Assembly: GCA_964035575.1 (NCBI GenBank)
Contig: OZ037881.1
Coordinates: forward strand, 744,001-808,000
DNA: 64,000 nucleotides
Direction: 5' to 3'
DNA from: Rhynchopus sp. YZ270_cl-10
Lineage: Eukaryota > Euglenozoa > Diplonemea > Diplonemida > Diplonemidae
Both the position numbers and the translations under genes were made by a program. Of the stretch, positions 9,506 through 19,328 are shown in pieces; within the stretch, counting starts at the first letter, position 1, and every line of letters starts with the position of its first letter. The notes under the pieces are model-generated. The model ran no database searches. It saw nothing but the letters and a program-made list of their open reading frames with translations, and was not told the origin of the DNA.

Positions 9506-10873
9506 TCACTTATGCAACATTTCTGGTATGTTTCCTGCGTCAATGCGTTGCATTTTGCTAACCTTTCTGTGTACAAACTCTTCTCTGTCTGGTGTCATCA
9601 TCCAGAGATTGTCGCACACAGTCCCCAACGGCCCTTTGCGTGGCTTGAGCAGGGGTGCTGGGGCTGCTGGGTCCTTCTCCTTCTCCTCCTCCTCTTTCCC
9701 CTCCTCTTTTCCCTCCTCCTCCTTTTCCTTATCCCCTACCTCTTCTGGCACTGCTTCCTCTGTATCAATGTCTGTCTTATCCGCATTTTCTTTCACTTCT
9801 TCTTCACCTCCGGTGAGAAGAAATATTATTCCTGGCGCAAGAAAAAAAATTCTGAGTGGAACCGAATACAATATTAACGATGCGGAAGCGCATACGACAA
9901 ATAGCCCTGCAAGAGGTACTGCTGTGTGCGCCTCGGAGATTATGAAGAGAAAGGCAAGCCTTTCGAGGGTTGAGGCGAGGTTTGCGATCCAGCCTTGCGC
10001 GTTGAGGATGGCGGTAGGTGCGGAACAGCATTCGACAAGGGAAGAGAGAATGGTTGGAGGGTCAATTGGGTTGTCATCTTCGTAGAGCAGGATTGCAGAG
10101 GCAGCGCCTTCTATGTACTTTGCGTGGTATAGTCCATTGAACGCAACGAAGACGAACAACGTCATCGGCAACATCCACACCTTCACATACAAAACAAACA
10201 TCACATACAACGATACTACCATAAGCCTATTCGACAAAGAGCTCCGACGTACCGCCGCAAGCGTGCAAGGTAGTTGTACCGCAGTAGTAATGCGGTCCAC
10301 AGCTGAAATGAAAAGGTTCCCAAACCAATCCAACCGGTCCACAGGATAGACAGGCTCCTCCCAATCCCACTTCGCCAGCATGCAGTCCAAACCAGAAGGG
10401 GGGTCCACCCATTTGACAGATACATTTAAAAAAATGGCCTGTGGTGTAGTATAGCGGTTCATCGTGTTGGGGAGTCCACCGCGGTAAACGGCTGGGGAAA
10501 GTGCGCGAAAGCGGGTCCCCTTTGTGGTGGCGTCTTCGCCTATGGCGGGAGGGAGAAGTTCGAGCCAGCAGTCTGCGCGTTTTTCTTTGTAGAGCTGTGA
10601 GAGGGTGATGCAGGCGCGGCCCATCACCTCGTTGCTGACGTAGCCTCCGGAGACCACCTTCATATAAAGGTATCCTGCGGGTGTGTGCACAGGAAGTGTA
10701 AACGTCTCCCCAAATACAAGGTCGTTCTCGGGTTTCGGTGCTGTCTCAAACCTGTGCGCACCAAGCTCCACAATGACATGCACATCTGACACCTGCAACC
10801 CTCGAATCTCCAACACCGTTACCTCTAGACTCCCTGCAGCCCCTTTCGAAGGGGGAGGTCTTTCTGTTGTCAT
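9506..10873 (-). CDS. C2-domain membrane protein, MCTP-like (C2 + PRT_C region)
   Basis: This is a 455-residue single-exon protein. Residues about 14-130 read as a C2 domain (LEVTVLEIRGLQVSDVHVIV, then LVFGETFTLPV). Two long hydrophobic hairpins follow: about 225-265 (LYVMFVLYVKVWMLPMTLFV) and 315-365. The second contains NAQGWIANLASTLERLAFLF and LILYSVPLRIFFLAPGIIFL. This matches the plant and animal MCTP C-terminal membrane region (Pfam PRT_C), where a pair of reticulon-like hairpins tethers the protein in the ER and C2 domains contact another membrane. Only one C2 is present, whereas classical MCTPs have three or four. A run of about 45 mostly acidic and Lys residues (370-415) separates the hairpins from a short basic tail. 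The usual five Asp calcium ligands are not evident, so lipid binding may be calcium independent. An AG after CCACTTC lies 8 nt before the ATG. Confidence 0.7.
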   Translation of the reverse strand: MTTERPPPSKGAAGSLEVTVLEIRGLQVSDVHVIVELGAHRFETAPKPENDLVFGETFTLPVHTPAGYLYMKVVSGGYVSNEVMGRACITLSQLYKEKRADCWLELLPPAIGEDATTKGTRFRALSPAVYRGGLPNTMNRYTTPQAIFLNVSVKWVDPPSGLDCMLAKWDWEEPVYPVDRLDWFGNLFISAVDRITTAVQLPCTLAAVRRSSLSNRLMVVSLYVMFVLYVKVWMLPMTLFVFVAFNGLYHAKYIEGAASAILLYEDDNPIDPPTILSSLVECCSAPTAILNAQGWIANLASTLERLAFLFIISEAHTAVPLAGLFVVCASASLILYSVPLRIFFLAPGIIFLLTGGEEEVKENADKTDIDTEEAVPEEVGDKEKEEEGKEEGKEEEEKEKDPAAPAPLLKPRKGPLGTVCDNLWMMTPDREEFVHRKVSKMQRIDAGNIPEMLHK

Positions 10874-10983
10874 TGTGTAGTCTGAAGTGGAGGGTGGAAG
10901 GTGGGTGGGGGGAAAGTGTATAAAAGGGGAGAGGGTTGCATTTTTTTTGTTTCTAAAGATATAAGTCTACAATAGTTGTTATG

Positions 10984-12360
10984 CTATTTCTTTCCCTTCG
11001 TCTTCCCGCCTATGGGAAGACCCATGGGAATGCCCATGGGAAGGCCTATCCCCAAGGGAAGACCCTTCCCACGGCCCTTTCCTCCGAGAGAGCCTTTTGA
11101 ACCCTTTCCGGGTTGTGCGAAGTGCGAGACAGGAATGCCTCTGTTCTGGCCGTAGTAAGGGACGTTGAAGCTGCCGGCAAGGCCGATGGCGGCGTAGAAG
11201 GAGAGCCTGCTTTGCTCCTGGTCGGTGCGTACGAGGAAGGATTGTTCGTCTTGCAGCGCAACCACGTTCGTGAACAGTGATGTTCGTCCCCGCAGCACGC
11301 CCCCCACAGCGCCCTGTACCCACGCCGTGAACGTCTCGTCCTCACACAGCAACCTTCTGTTCACGAGACAATCAACAGTCGCCCCTGTGCTCCCCCCGCA
11401 GCTTATGCTCACATCATACAAAAAGCTCGCCAAACTGTCCGTCGTCGACAAACAGCCTTGAAAGGTCGGACTGTCCTGCTTCCCCATGCAAATTACCTGT
11501 GGAAAAAAGAAAAAACGTTGTGGGGAAAAGGCATTTAATCATACTTGGCAAGAAGGGGTAGGGGTAGGAAGCCCGACACGTGGTGCAGTGACGTGCACGT
11601 CGTCGAAGCTGAGTCGCAGCAAGTAGAGTACACTGAGTGCAAAGTCTGTGTCCAGGTCAGGTAGGTGCAAGACAAATGCGCCCCCTTTGCGCACTGTGAG
11701 GAGCGCAGCTAGCATGCGCGACACAACAAAGGCACGACGCCCGCGCAGGTCACCTCTAGTCTCCACACCTGCCAAACAGAGGTCTAACCCTCGCTCCTTC
11801 GTCATAGACTTCACAGAACCTGCGTAAGACGAAATGTTTGACATCTGTGTAATGTCCCCTGTCCCATCTGCACCCCTATACTGAAACGTTGCCGGCAGAT
11901 TCGTGTGGTTCCCCTGCAACACCTGCAACGCTCGCGTGCTCATTGCCATCCCATGCAGGCGGGTTGCCCATTGCAACGCTCCGTTGTTCTTAAGAAAGAA
12001 GAGTGCTTCTGTCCAGCTGCCTATACCGGCTTCGAGATCTGCATAGTAGCATATGCTAGTGGACTGTCTTGCAGGGGCTATGGACGCAAGCAGGTTGTGT
12101 GTGTGGTTCACCTCCAGAAGCACAGCACTCTCCCGCGACACAAAGATGTCGTGCGGGAGCGGCCCCAACACCGGGTCCACCACTGCCAGGCGCTGCGCAT
12201 GCTTCGCCATGTCATACACCGCAGTTGCATTGTGGTGTGCACTTAGGGCCTCCTCCAGCACTGCAAGCGGTTTGTAAGAGGGGTGTGCAGGCTCGTCACT
12301 GAAGGAAGCCTCTGCAACGCTTTTCCAAAGCGAGCGCATTTCGGTGTCATCTTGACCCAT
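10984..12360 (-). CDS. FtsJ/CMTR-like methyltransferase-fold protein, probably inactive, two exons
   Basis: Exons are 12360-11545 and 11496-10984, with a 48-nt intron (GTATG...CCACAG). The spliced protein is 442 residues. The fold resembles cap 2'-O-ribose methyltransferases (CMTR1/2, FtsJ family): a SAM-site-like DLEAGIGSWTEALFFL (about residues 110-125), YRGADGTGDITQMSNISSYA, then LDLCLAGVE, MLAALLTVRKGGAFVLHL and FALSVLYLLRLSFDDVHV. In active FtsJ enzymes a catalytic K-D-K-E set is expected. Here the Asp of the usual LADGG is Gly in LCLAGVE, and the Lys of FICK is His in FVLHLPD. This suggests a pseudoenzyme or altered chemistry; the alignment is by eye. The second exon adds about 95 residues and a Gly/Lys-rich tail with GIPMG-type repeats, likely RNA binding. 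CACCCCACAG lies 12 nt before the ATG. If unspliced, two separate frames result. Confidence 0.55.
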
Positions 12361-12430
12361 TGGTTGTTTTGGCTGTGGGGTGTGTGTGGGGTGTGGGTGG
12401 GTGTTGGATTGCTCGGAAAGTAAGAAAAAA

Positions 12431-12468
12431 AAATAGATGATCCCAGCCTCGCTTGGTCACCGTAAAGG
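12431..12468 (-). repeat. F1 hairpin element between two genes
   Basis: On the minus strand this reads GGTGACCAAGC, a short loop, GGCTGGG, ATCATCTAT and a T-run. It sits 50 nt 3' of the stop of the 12,519-13,928 gene and 71 nt 5' of the next gene's ATG, in the sense of transcription. It aligns with the F1 copies in the right half of the window. Confidence 0.6.
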
Positions 12469-12518
12469 AGTGTGTTCTAGTACATCTAGTACAGCGGTTT
12501 TGTAACGTTTGTTTTGTG

Positions 12519-13928
12519 TCAGTCGTCGCCCCGAAAGCGTACGGACCGTGAGGCAGGGCGTTGGAAGTCTTTGTTATCTGTGCTCCACACAGTGCCGCCG
12601 GTGGCGATAGCGTTGCGTATCTGTGGGATGTCTGAGGCTGCCTCTTGCAGGCTGTACTGCTGTGCATCGAACGCATGCGGGTCGACGGCAGCCTCGTAGA
12701 GAGGGTCCTTGAGGTAGCGTAGGAACCATCGTCTGTTCCAGGTCCGTTCCTCCATTTCGCTTGCGATGCTGACAAGGGTGCTGAGAAGCTCGGAAGCAGA
12801 CTCTTTGGTGAGGTCCCAGACAGGGATGCTTGCACCACAGACGGTGGCGCAGACAGCGCACTGCACGGAGCGGTCGCTGCTGCGGACGTTGTGCTGCATC
12901 CTGCTGAAGGGGAGCAGGCTTGCGACCCCGCCCTGCCCACGTGTGTAAATGTGCACTGCAGAGCTGCGTGCCACGCTGCGCAACGACGGCAGCGGCAGCG
13001 TGCTCTCCGCCAACAACGCAAAGTGCTTGCTCCCTGCAGCACTCTCAAACCCAAGCCCGCCCACCACAATGATGGTGTCGAAGAACGCTGCCGCAGTGTG
13101 GAACTGCTGCTGCGGATACGCTGACGAAGCAGACGACGTTGTCGTCGCAGTGCTGGCCCGCAAGGACACAGGTGTGTGGCTGCTTGGAACACAGAAGTGC
13201 GTCTTCTTCGATACAAACACCCCCGCCTCAGCCTGTATGCAGTAGTACCGGTCCGGCACCATCTGCTCCACCTCGTTAGTATAAATGCCAAACGGAGGTG
13301 CAGAGGAAAATGTTGCTGTCAGTGTTGCCTCCAAATCTCCAACACGGTCCTCCTCGGACTCAAATATCGGCGCAAAAATAAGAAAATTCTGCCCATTCAG
13401 TGTAAACGCTGTATACACCCCACCAACAGTTCTGATGTCAAATGTTTTGACCAAAATACGCAAATTCTTTGCACCCAACTCTGCGGCAAGCGCAGACGTT
13501 GTGAAGACGTACAGAGCGACTGCCTGGTTCTGGCTGGTGTAGCTGTTGCAGTGCTCGGGGTCTTGCTGGGCGCTGAAGCCGTAATCGCGCATGACTGAAC
13601 ATAATGTATCGTGTATGGTGTCTACGTAATCTACATCAGCGGCGTTCATCCTGAGGGACACGAAGAAGAGTTGTGTTGACGTCGCTTGGCTCAGCTGCAG
13701 GAGGTCTGGCAGTGCTGCCGTCTGGGTTGACGCAGTGGAAGCGGCACCCACATTCGACACATCCCACACAGCGTACTGAGTCTCAAGGGCCTTCCGCTTC
13801 GGCGCAAACTTGCTCCCACGTACCAGACGACTCACAGTGTCGCGTATCCTCTGCAACCGCCCCTTGTCATCCACCACCTGCTCCTCGTCCTCATGGCTCC
13901 GAGGTGGTGTCACACTCCTGAACTGCAT
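12519..13928 (-). CDS. Unrecognised protein of 469 residues, possible degenerate phosphatase-type fold
   Basis: The frame is open further upstream, but that part translates a GGAGA/GAAAGA microsatellite. I take the ATG at 13926-13928 (MQFRSVTPPRSHEDEE), which has CCTCTACAG 12 nt upstream. The protein has a charged start and an N-terminal basic segment (SRLVRGSKFAPKRKAL). A mixed alpha/beta region follows with LFFVSLRMNAADVDYVDTI, FDIRTVGGVYTAFTLNGQNF and FFDTIIVVGGLGFE. Some of these strings resemble the inositol 5-phosphatase/endonuclease fold, but the expected GDLNxR and SDHxP motifs are not in place or in order, so this is only a hint. The C-terminal 100 residues include TWNRRWFLRYLKDPL. 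No membrane segment is seen. Function unknown. Confidence 0.75.
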   Translation of the reverse strand: MQFRSVTPPRSHEDEEQVVDDKGRLQRIRDTVSRLVRGSKFAPKRKALETQYAVWDVSNVGAASTASTQTAALPDLLQLSQATSTQLFFVSLRMNAADVDYVDTIHDTLCSVMRDYGFSAQQDPEHCNSYTSQNQAVALYVFTTSALAAELGAKNLRILVKTFDIRTVGGVYTAFTLNGQNFLIFAPIFESEEDRVGDLEATLTATFSSAPPFGIYTNEVEQMVPDRYYCIQAEAGVFVSKKTHFCVPSSHTPVSLRASTATTTSSASSAYPQQQFHTAAAFFDTIIVVGGLGFESAAGSKHFALLAESTLPLPSLRSVARSSAVHIYTRGQGGVASLLPFSRMQHNVRSSDRSVQCAVCATVCGASIPVWDLTKESASELLSTLVSIASEMEERTWNRRWFLRYLKDPLYEAAVDPHAFDAQQYSLQEAASDIPQIRNAIATGGTVWSTDNKDFQRPASRSVRFRGDD

Positions 13929-13960
13929 ATCAGGATGTGTCTGTAGAGGCGGTGCAGGAG

Positions 13961-14038
13961 AGGAGAGGAGAGGAGAGGAGAGGAGAGGGAAAGAGAAAGA
14001 GAAAGAGAAAGAGAAAGAGAAAGAGAAAGAGAAAGAGG
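13961..14038 (+). repeat. GGAGA / GAAAGA microsatellite
   Basis: This is about five copies of GGAGA followed by about nine of GAAAGA. On the minus strand it is a perfect pyrimidine tract directly upstream of the 13,928 start codon, so it could act as the polypyrimidine part of a splice acceptor for that gene's 5' end. Confidence 0.9.
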
Positions 14039-14287
14039 GAGTAAAAAGGGCAGGTGGGCAGGTGAATCTTTTTGTCAGTGTAGGATTTGGAGAGCATCGA
14101 GGGCTACCCAAGAATATTTCTTTGGCGTTATTGTGCCTGGTGTGCACCACCAGCACCACCACCACACCCTTGCACTGGCTCTGAAGAGGGGTTGTGCGAG
14201 GGTGTTTGTTTTGTACATAGTTTTTGTATTTATTTTTATTTGAAAAGGCGACCGCAATGTTGTGGGGGAAAGAGGAAAGAAGAAAAC

Positions 14288-15460
14288 TCAGGTATGCCCC
14301 CTCCCTCGAGGGTCATCGCCCGTTGGCGGCTTTGGTGTGAGAACACAATCCACAAGCCGGGTCCCTGCCTCCAACTCTGTGGTTGGTCTTCGTAGTTGGT
14401 GTGTTTTGGATTTTTCTTTGAACCATTCACTCAGGAAATTCGCTGGTTCTGTTGGTCGTACATGAAGAATCTCTCGTATCGCCTGTAAAAATATTTTTTT
14501 CTTTGACCTTTTTTCAAAGGGGGAGGGACATACATCCTCGACCAACATCGTTACGTCATGGGCTTGAACGTAATGCCATTCCGACATCTCGCCCATTGTG
14601 CTCATGCTGCAGGAACGTTCCCCTGACCGTCCACCGGATCCTTGTGTGGTTTGTGACTTATCGGAGCATATGGACAAACGAGAGCCTCGTGCCTCCCGGC
14701 TTTGCGAGAGATAAGCTTTGAAGTTGCCTAGCTTCGGCTTCCAGAAGGGTGACCGCGAACGTTCGAGGTATTTTGGCTCGGACACCTCTTGCTTTTTGCA
14801 GAAGTTTGCCAGCTTAACAAAATACACCTGCATCAGAAAACATCTATTACAACGCGCCACTAACAACGATGTTGCGGCCTTTAGCGTGCAGAAGTCGTAC
14901 TGCGCTTCGTCAAAGGTTCCTTGCGATATTGACTTGAATGAGGCCGGATCGCGACACACACGCTCTAACTGATAGAGACGCAGTTCTTGGTGTCTCTGGT
15001 GTATAGAACCATGTCGTCTTTCACGGACATACGCTATCGCAGACTCAGCGCTCATCCCTAGGGAAAGCATCATCCAGCCAGCTATCATTGTCCCGGTTCT
15101 GCCGATGCCTTCACGGCAGTGGACAAGAACGGCGCCGCCGAGGCCATTCACTTTGTCAACAAAAACAGATCCGCGTGCAATTTCTGCAATGGTGGGAGGA
15201 GTTTTATCGACAACAGGCAAATGGAAGTAAGACATCCCCTGCGCCTCAACTGTATCCCCATCCACCCCGTCCTTCGTCAAAGACATTATCCCATAAATGT
15301 TCTCCCTCTCCTTCAGCATCTGCAGCTGTTCTGCTAGGTTGTATTTGTTAGGATGCCCGCTCCCAGCTATTCGGTTCCCCACAACAACCGAAAAAAAGGG
15401 TGGGTAGTCGTTCGCCCGCGGGTCTAACGCAAGAGCCATACGGGGGCGTTCCTTGGGCAT
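14288..15460 (-). CDS. Atypical dual-specificity phosphatase (DUSP23-like) with C-terminal RIIa/Dpy-30-like segment, two exons
   Basis: Exons are 15460-14534 and 14482-14288, with a 51-nt intron (GTATG...TTTTTACAG), giving 373 residues. The intron length is a multiple of three and has no stop, so the frame stays open even if it is retained. The phosphatase domain covers about residues 20-165: VGNRIAGSGHP, PVVDKTPPT with the general-acid Asp, and the P-loop HCREGIGRTGT (about 113-123; Cys nucleophile, Arg). It resembles DUSP23/cyclin-phosphatase proteins. A linker of about 120 residues follows. Removal of the intron creates LVEDAIREILHVRPTEPANF followed by LSEWFKEK. This has the shape of the RIIa/Dpy-30 dimerisation-docking motif (short helix, RPxxP, helix), known in kinase-anchoring and ciliary radial-spoke proteins. 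That restored motif is good evidence for the intron. The start at 15460 follows an A/T-rich leader. Confidence 0.8.
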   Translation of the reverse strand: MPKERPRMALALDPRANDYPPFFSVVVGNRIAGSGHPNKYNLAEQLQMLKERENIYGIMSLTKDGVDGDTVEAQGMSYFHLPVVDKTPPTIAEIARGSVFVDKVNGLGGAVLVHCREGIGRTGTMIAGWMMLSLGMSAESAIAYVRERRHGSIHQRHQELRLYQLERVCRDPASFKSISQGTFDEAQYDFCTLKAATSLLVARCNRCFLMQVYFVKLANFCKKQEVSEPKYLERSRSPFWKPKLGNFKAYLSQSREARGSRLSICSDKSQTTQGSGGRSGERSCSMSTMGEMSEWHYVQAHDVTMLVEDVCPSPFEKRSKKKIFLQAIREILHVRPTEPANFLSEWFKEKSKTHQLRRPTTELEAGTRLVDCVLTPKPPTGDDPRGRGHT

Positions 15461-15714
15461 CTTAAATTATTGCAAATTGTGCGATAAAAAAAGAAAAAAA
15501 GGGGGATGAGAATTGAACCGCAGCCGCAGTGTTTAACGGCCACTTTAAAAAAGAAGAAATGAATGAATGTTGGGTGTAAATGCAGCTCGCAAATGGGGTG
15601 AGGGTGGGGGAGGAGAGAAAGTATGTGTTGTTTGAGAGGATAGTGCGATGCTGGAGGAGAGTTAGTGGGGGATATGAGTGGTGTGGGGTGAGGTGTCGTT
15701 TCATTTTGGGAAGT

Positions 15715-16757
15715 TGGTGTGGCTGAAAAAGGACCAAAAAAACGCATACTGACAAAGTAATGTTGATTTTGGACTTAGCCCGGACGTGGGGTGAAATAAT
15801 GGCTTTTTTCGATTTTGAAATAATGCATTAGAAAATTTTATTTTTTCGCGCGCGCTTCGCGCGCGCGCCTCCCTGCCGGAACTAGGGGTGAGAGGCTCTT
15901 GCTCCTGCGAATGTTCGAATTCGAGGGGCAACATCCGAGACTGATCAGGGATATTGCTAACTTTCGAGATTTTGGGATTTCGTGGGGCGATGGTCGAAAA
16001 AAGGGGGGGAGTGCTGACGCTAAGGCCGGCTGGCCGGTCATATAAAAAAACTTTTTTTGACCTTTTTTTTTTTTCCAGTCGAGCTCGGGCGCGCGAAGCG
16101 CGCCCGGGTCCCCACCTGAGCTCAAGTTGGGGGTCTCCGGCGGAATGTAAGAATTCCGTGGTTGTCCAACTGCGGAGTCGGCACTTCACTGATCTTTACA
16201 CCAGGCAGACGGGGCACACGAAATATCAGTAACTTCAGTACATTTACAAAAGAAACGGCGGTCATGGCACCCAGGTTCCTGGCGAAGCCACGGTACGCAA
16301 CATTTCTAAAATTTGCGCTTAAAATTGCTCATTTTTACTGCCAAACTCTGTCATGGGAAGGGTGGGTTGCAAGTTTGCGCCGCAGGCGCACGGTACGCTA
16401 CTTTTTGTCTTTCGCCATGCTGCATGCTTCCTTTTCCTTCGGCGCTTGACCAATTGAGTCGCGTTCTGGCTGTGACGGGGTCACGTTGTTCACGAGGCGA
16501 GAGACTCGTGTGAAGTACCAACGGTACGGGACTTATTTTTTTTGGACTTTCGCCCCCCCTTTTTCCCCCCCTTATTTGGACTTTCCGAGCCAATTGCGGG
16601 ACATGGTGGGGTCACTTCGGAGAAATGGACTAATTTTTAGTTTTGGTAAATTTCCCGCTACTACTTTTAAACAGAGAAAATTTTCTTATAAAATTTTCTT
16701 ATAGAATTTGTGAAATAATACTTCACACTTAGCGCCAGGTCCGACTTAGCCACACCA
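15715..16757. mobile_element. F6 non-autonomous DNA transposon-like element with terminal inverted repeats
   Basis: The left end TGGTGTGGCTGAAAAAGGACC is matched inverted at the right end by GGTCCGACTTAGCCACACCA. About 15 of 20 positions pair, over a 1,043-bp span. The interior has no convincing transposase. It holds several small GC palindromes (GCGCGCGCTTCGCGCGCGC at about 15848, GGCGCGCGAAGCGCGCC at about 16089, GCGCCGCAGGCGC at about 16378) and three copies of ACGGTACG. Shorter relatives lie at 37,885-38,010 and 42,059-42,099. I could not see a clear target-site duplication. Confidence 0.55.
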
Positions 16758-17580
16758 GAAGTACAAAAAAAAAAATAAGTAGTTTTCTTTTCTTTCGTTT
16801 CAGCGGTTTCGATCTGTTTACGGTGCCTTTTTTTATATTTTTGTTTGTTTGTTTTGTTTACTTTTTTTTAGCTGGTCCGACCATTTTGTTTTTGGCTGTG
16901 TTTCGCTAAGTGCGCTAAAAAATTTGCCATTGTGTTAGTGACAAACAAAGTGTTTGTATGGGGGGCTATGATTATTTTTTTCGCGCTGCACTCCAGCATT
17001 TTTTTCATTTTTCTTTTCATTTTCTTGAACACATCTTGTGACTCTACATCTCTTTGAATATTTGGCGAGATCATCCCAAAAACATCCTCAAACATCGCTT
17101 CTTTTTTTATTCACTGTGATCAAATTTGAGAGAAAAGGGGGGGGGACACTGAAAAGGTTAAAAACAATACCACACAGAAGAAAAGACGGTACCACGCCTG
17201 AATAAGCCTCACAGAAGAACAACAAAGAAAATGAACCCCAGGAAAAAGATACTTTTTTGGACTGTCGCCGCAGCAGGTTGTTGTATATATTCCTTACCTT
17301 TGTAGGTTATTGTGGTACATCTACACACAACGATGCGCAGGCAAAACGCAGTCCCGTTCCCTTTCCACATTTTGGATTGTTTTTTTCTGGGTTTGGTATC
17401 CCTCGTGTATTTAGTGCGCTTTTTTTCTGTTTGGTTTTTGCATGGGCTCGTGGAAGATGAGCCCTAGCCCCGTTTTATCTGCCCCAAAGTTGTTGTCTTT
17501 TTTTTTGCATAAATTGGAGAGAAAATTTTCCACAGAAACTAAAAAAAAATAATAATACCCACCCCCATCCCTAGTCGGAG
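16758..17580. other. Intergenic, A/T-rich, no gene seen
   Basis: This space lies 3' of eIF2B-gamma. It is T-rich with long T runs. A weak F1-like tail (GGCTAGGG, CTCATCTTCC on the minus strand) occurs at about 17,445-17,470. No coding frame is convincing. Confidence 0.5.
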
Positions 17581-19064
17581 CTAGTGACTCGATTCCAAAT
17601 GCTCGTCTTTGTAGATACCCCCAGCTTCGAGATCGTCGCAACCCAACCCAACAACGCATCCCTTCATGTCCACTTTCTCGGGTATCACAGCCCGATATCC
17701 CACAACGGAGTTCTTCAAGACACACCCCGGGCCGATGACCACACCGTCCATGAGCACACAGCGAGTGATTTTGGATCCAAGTCCAATCGTCACATTTTCG
17801 CCCAAAACAGACCCCGAGTGGCTTGTAGTCGCGGCAAGCTGGCGGGATGCTTCTGCAAGTGTGCTGTAAAGAGTGTTAGTGTTTTGTGATTTTGTTACAA
17901 AATCAACTAAAGGTGTTGTCCCACATTCTTATTTTTTCCAAAATGTGATAGCAATCAGCCACCACGCAAGTGGTCCTGTATCAGTAGTTTGGCTGTTCTG
18001 AACTTTCTGGTTCAGTTTTTAGATTTGTGTCTCTAGTCGTCACTGTCCCTGTCAAGAAAATACTTTACATTTGAAACATACCTGACGTAATTGACTCGGG
18101 TGAGGTACTCTTCGTCGACTGTGCCTTTCATATGCAACCGTTTGAGTTCGGTAGGATCGACAGCAAGCTTTCCATCGTTGTCGGCAATGTATGCGTACAC
18201 TCGCAGTGGGTCGTACACCTGAGGCACAATACGACCACACCCAAGGTCCTCTGGGCAGAGCAAACTCGGGAACGGCGCGTCAAGCTGGGGAAGTGGAGCC
18301 ACCGCCGGTGGTGCAACCCCAAGGGAGCCCCATGTACCGTCGCTTTTCAACCGGCGGAACTGTTCCTCCGCAAGAAGAGGCAGCAACTCATGCTTCAACG
18401 ACAATATTCTCTTGCTGCTGCATATCAAGTCCAGAGCCCATTTTGAAAGAACATAGATATGGCTGTCAAACAACGACCGAGTCAACGTGACAGAGGGGCG
18501 ACGCGACAGATATCCACGAGGAAGCGGTGCTGTCGTGTTCGAAAACTCTGCTTCGGACGCAAAAAAGGTTAGTCTGTTGTCGTCCTCAAGCCCCATGTAC
18601 TCAGGAAGATGCCGCTCTTTCGACTTCTGGTCAAGCGGCTTTGCGTGCTTGACAACAACGGTTGCGGTGCTCTGCTTTGAACGGTGGAAGGAGAGCACGT
18701 TGCTGATTGAGATGTCTGTTATTGTGTCGCACGACACCACGAACGCATTTCTTTCAATTTTACTTGCCACTGCTTTCAACGCCTGTGCGGACATGGTTTC
18801 GTCAGGGATCACCTGGAACGACGGGGTGCACCCTATTTCGGGACACGCCTGCGCCGCCCACGCTTCGATTTGCGCGGAATGCGTCTGAGTCACCACAATG
18901 AGCGGCTTCGTGAAGCCTCCGTTCACAAGCCATTTGAGTGCATAGCTGATCATCGGGTTGTTTGCAACGGGGAGCATCGCCTTAGGGTAGTTCGTGGAGA
19001 GGGGCGTCAGCTTGGTGCCCACCCCACCAGCGAGGACGACGGCTGTAAATTCTTTTTCAGTCAT
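17581..19064 (-). CDS. EIF2B3: Translation initiation factor eIF2B subunit gamma, two exons
   Basis: Exons are 19064-18082 and 17863-17581, with a 218-nt intron (GTATG...ACTAACACTCTTTACAG), giving 421 residues. eIF2B is the GTP-exchange factor for eIF2; gamma pairs with the catalytic epsilon subunit. The nucleotidyltransferase-like domain begins at FTAVVLAGGVGTKLTPLSTN (about residues 6-25) and PKAMLPVANNPMISYALKWL, matching eIF2B-gamma/epsilon. The second exon carries the left-handed beta-helix hexapeptide repeats (VLGENVTIGLGSKI, VLMDGVVIGPGCVLKNSVVG). No C-terminal W2/HEAT domain follows, which separates gamma from epsilon. An alternative shorter intron from the same donor (ending TTGACAG 33 nt later) would keep the frame but end in RDSDD and lose the beta-helix, so I prefer the longer one. 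The start lacks an immediately adjacent AG; the nearest is about 28 nt upstream. Confidence 0.88.
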
Positions 19065-19328
19065 TTTATGGGTGAGGGGGGTGGGGTGGCCTCTGTGGTG
19101 TTAGGGGTACAACGGGGTGCGGAGAAAAGAGAAAGGCTTCTTGTACGTTTTGCTCTGTGCTAAATAAAGCAGAGCGACGGAGAAAGAAAAACGACCCACC
19201 ACCAGCACTTCCCGGAAGAGAAGTGCTGGTGAAGGCTCAAGGTTGGAGGGGACTCGCAAGGCACAGCAGTGTCCTCTACTTGAACTGAACTAAACAAAAA
19301 GAACTGTGCGGACTCAACCAGACAATAA

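Noticed and set aside
13929-14165. N-terminal extension (S-F repeats) of the 469-residue protein
   Set aside because: It translates a microsatellite. The internal ATG is followed by ordinary sequence and preceded by an acceptor-like AG.
18033-18081. Short C-terminus of eIF2B-gamma ending RDSDD
   Set aside because: It would remove the beta-helix. A longer intron to 17,864 restores it in frame.
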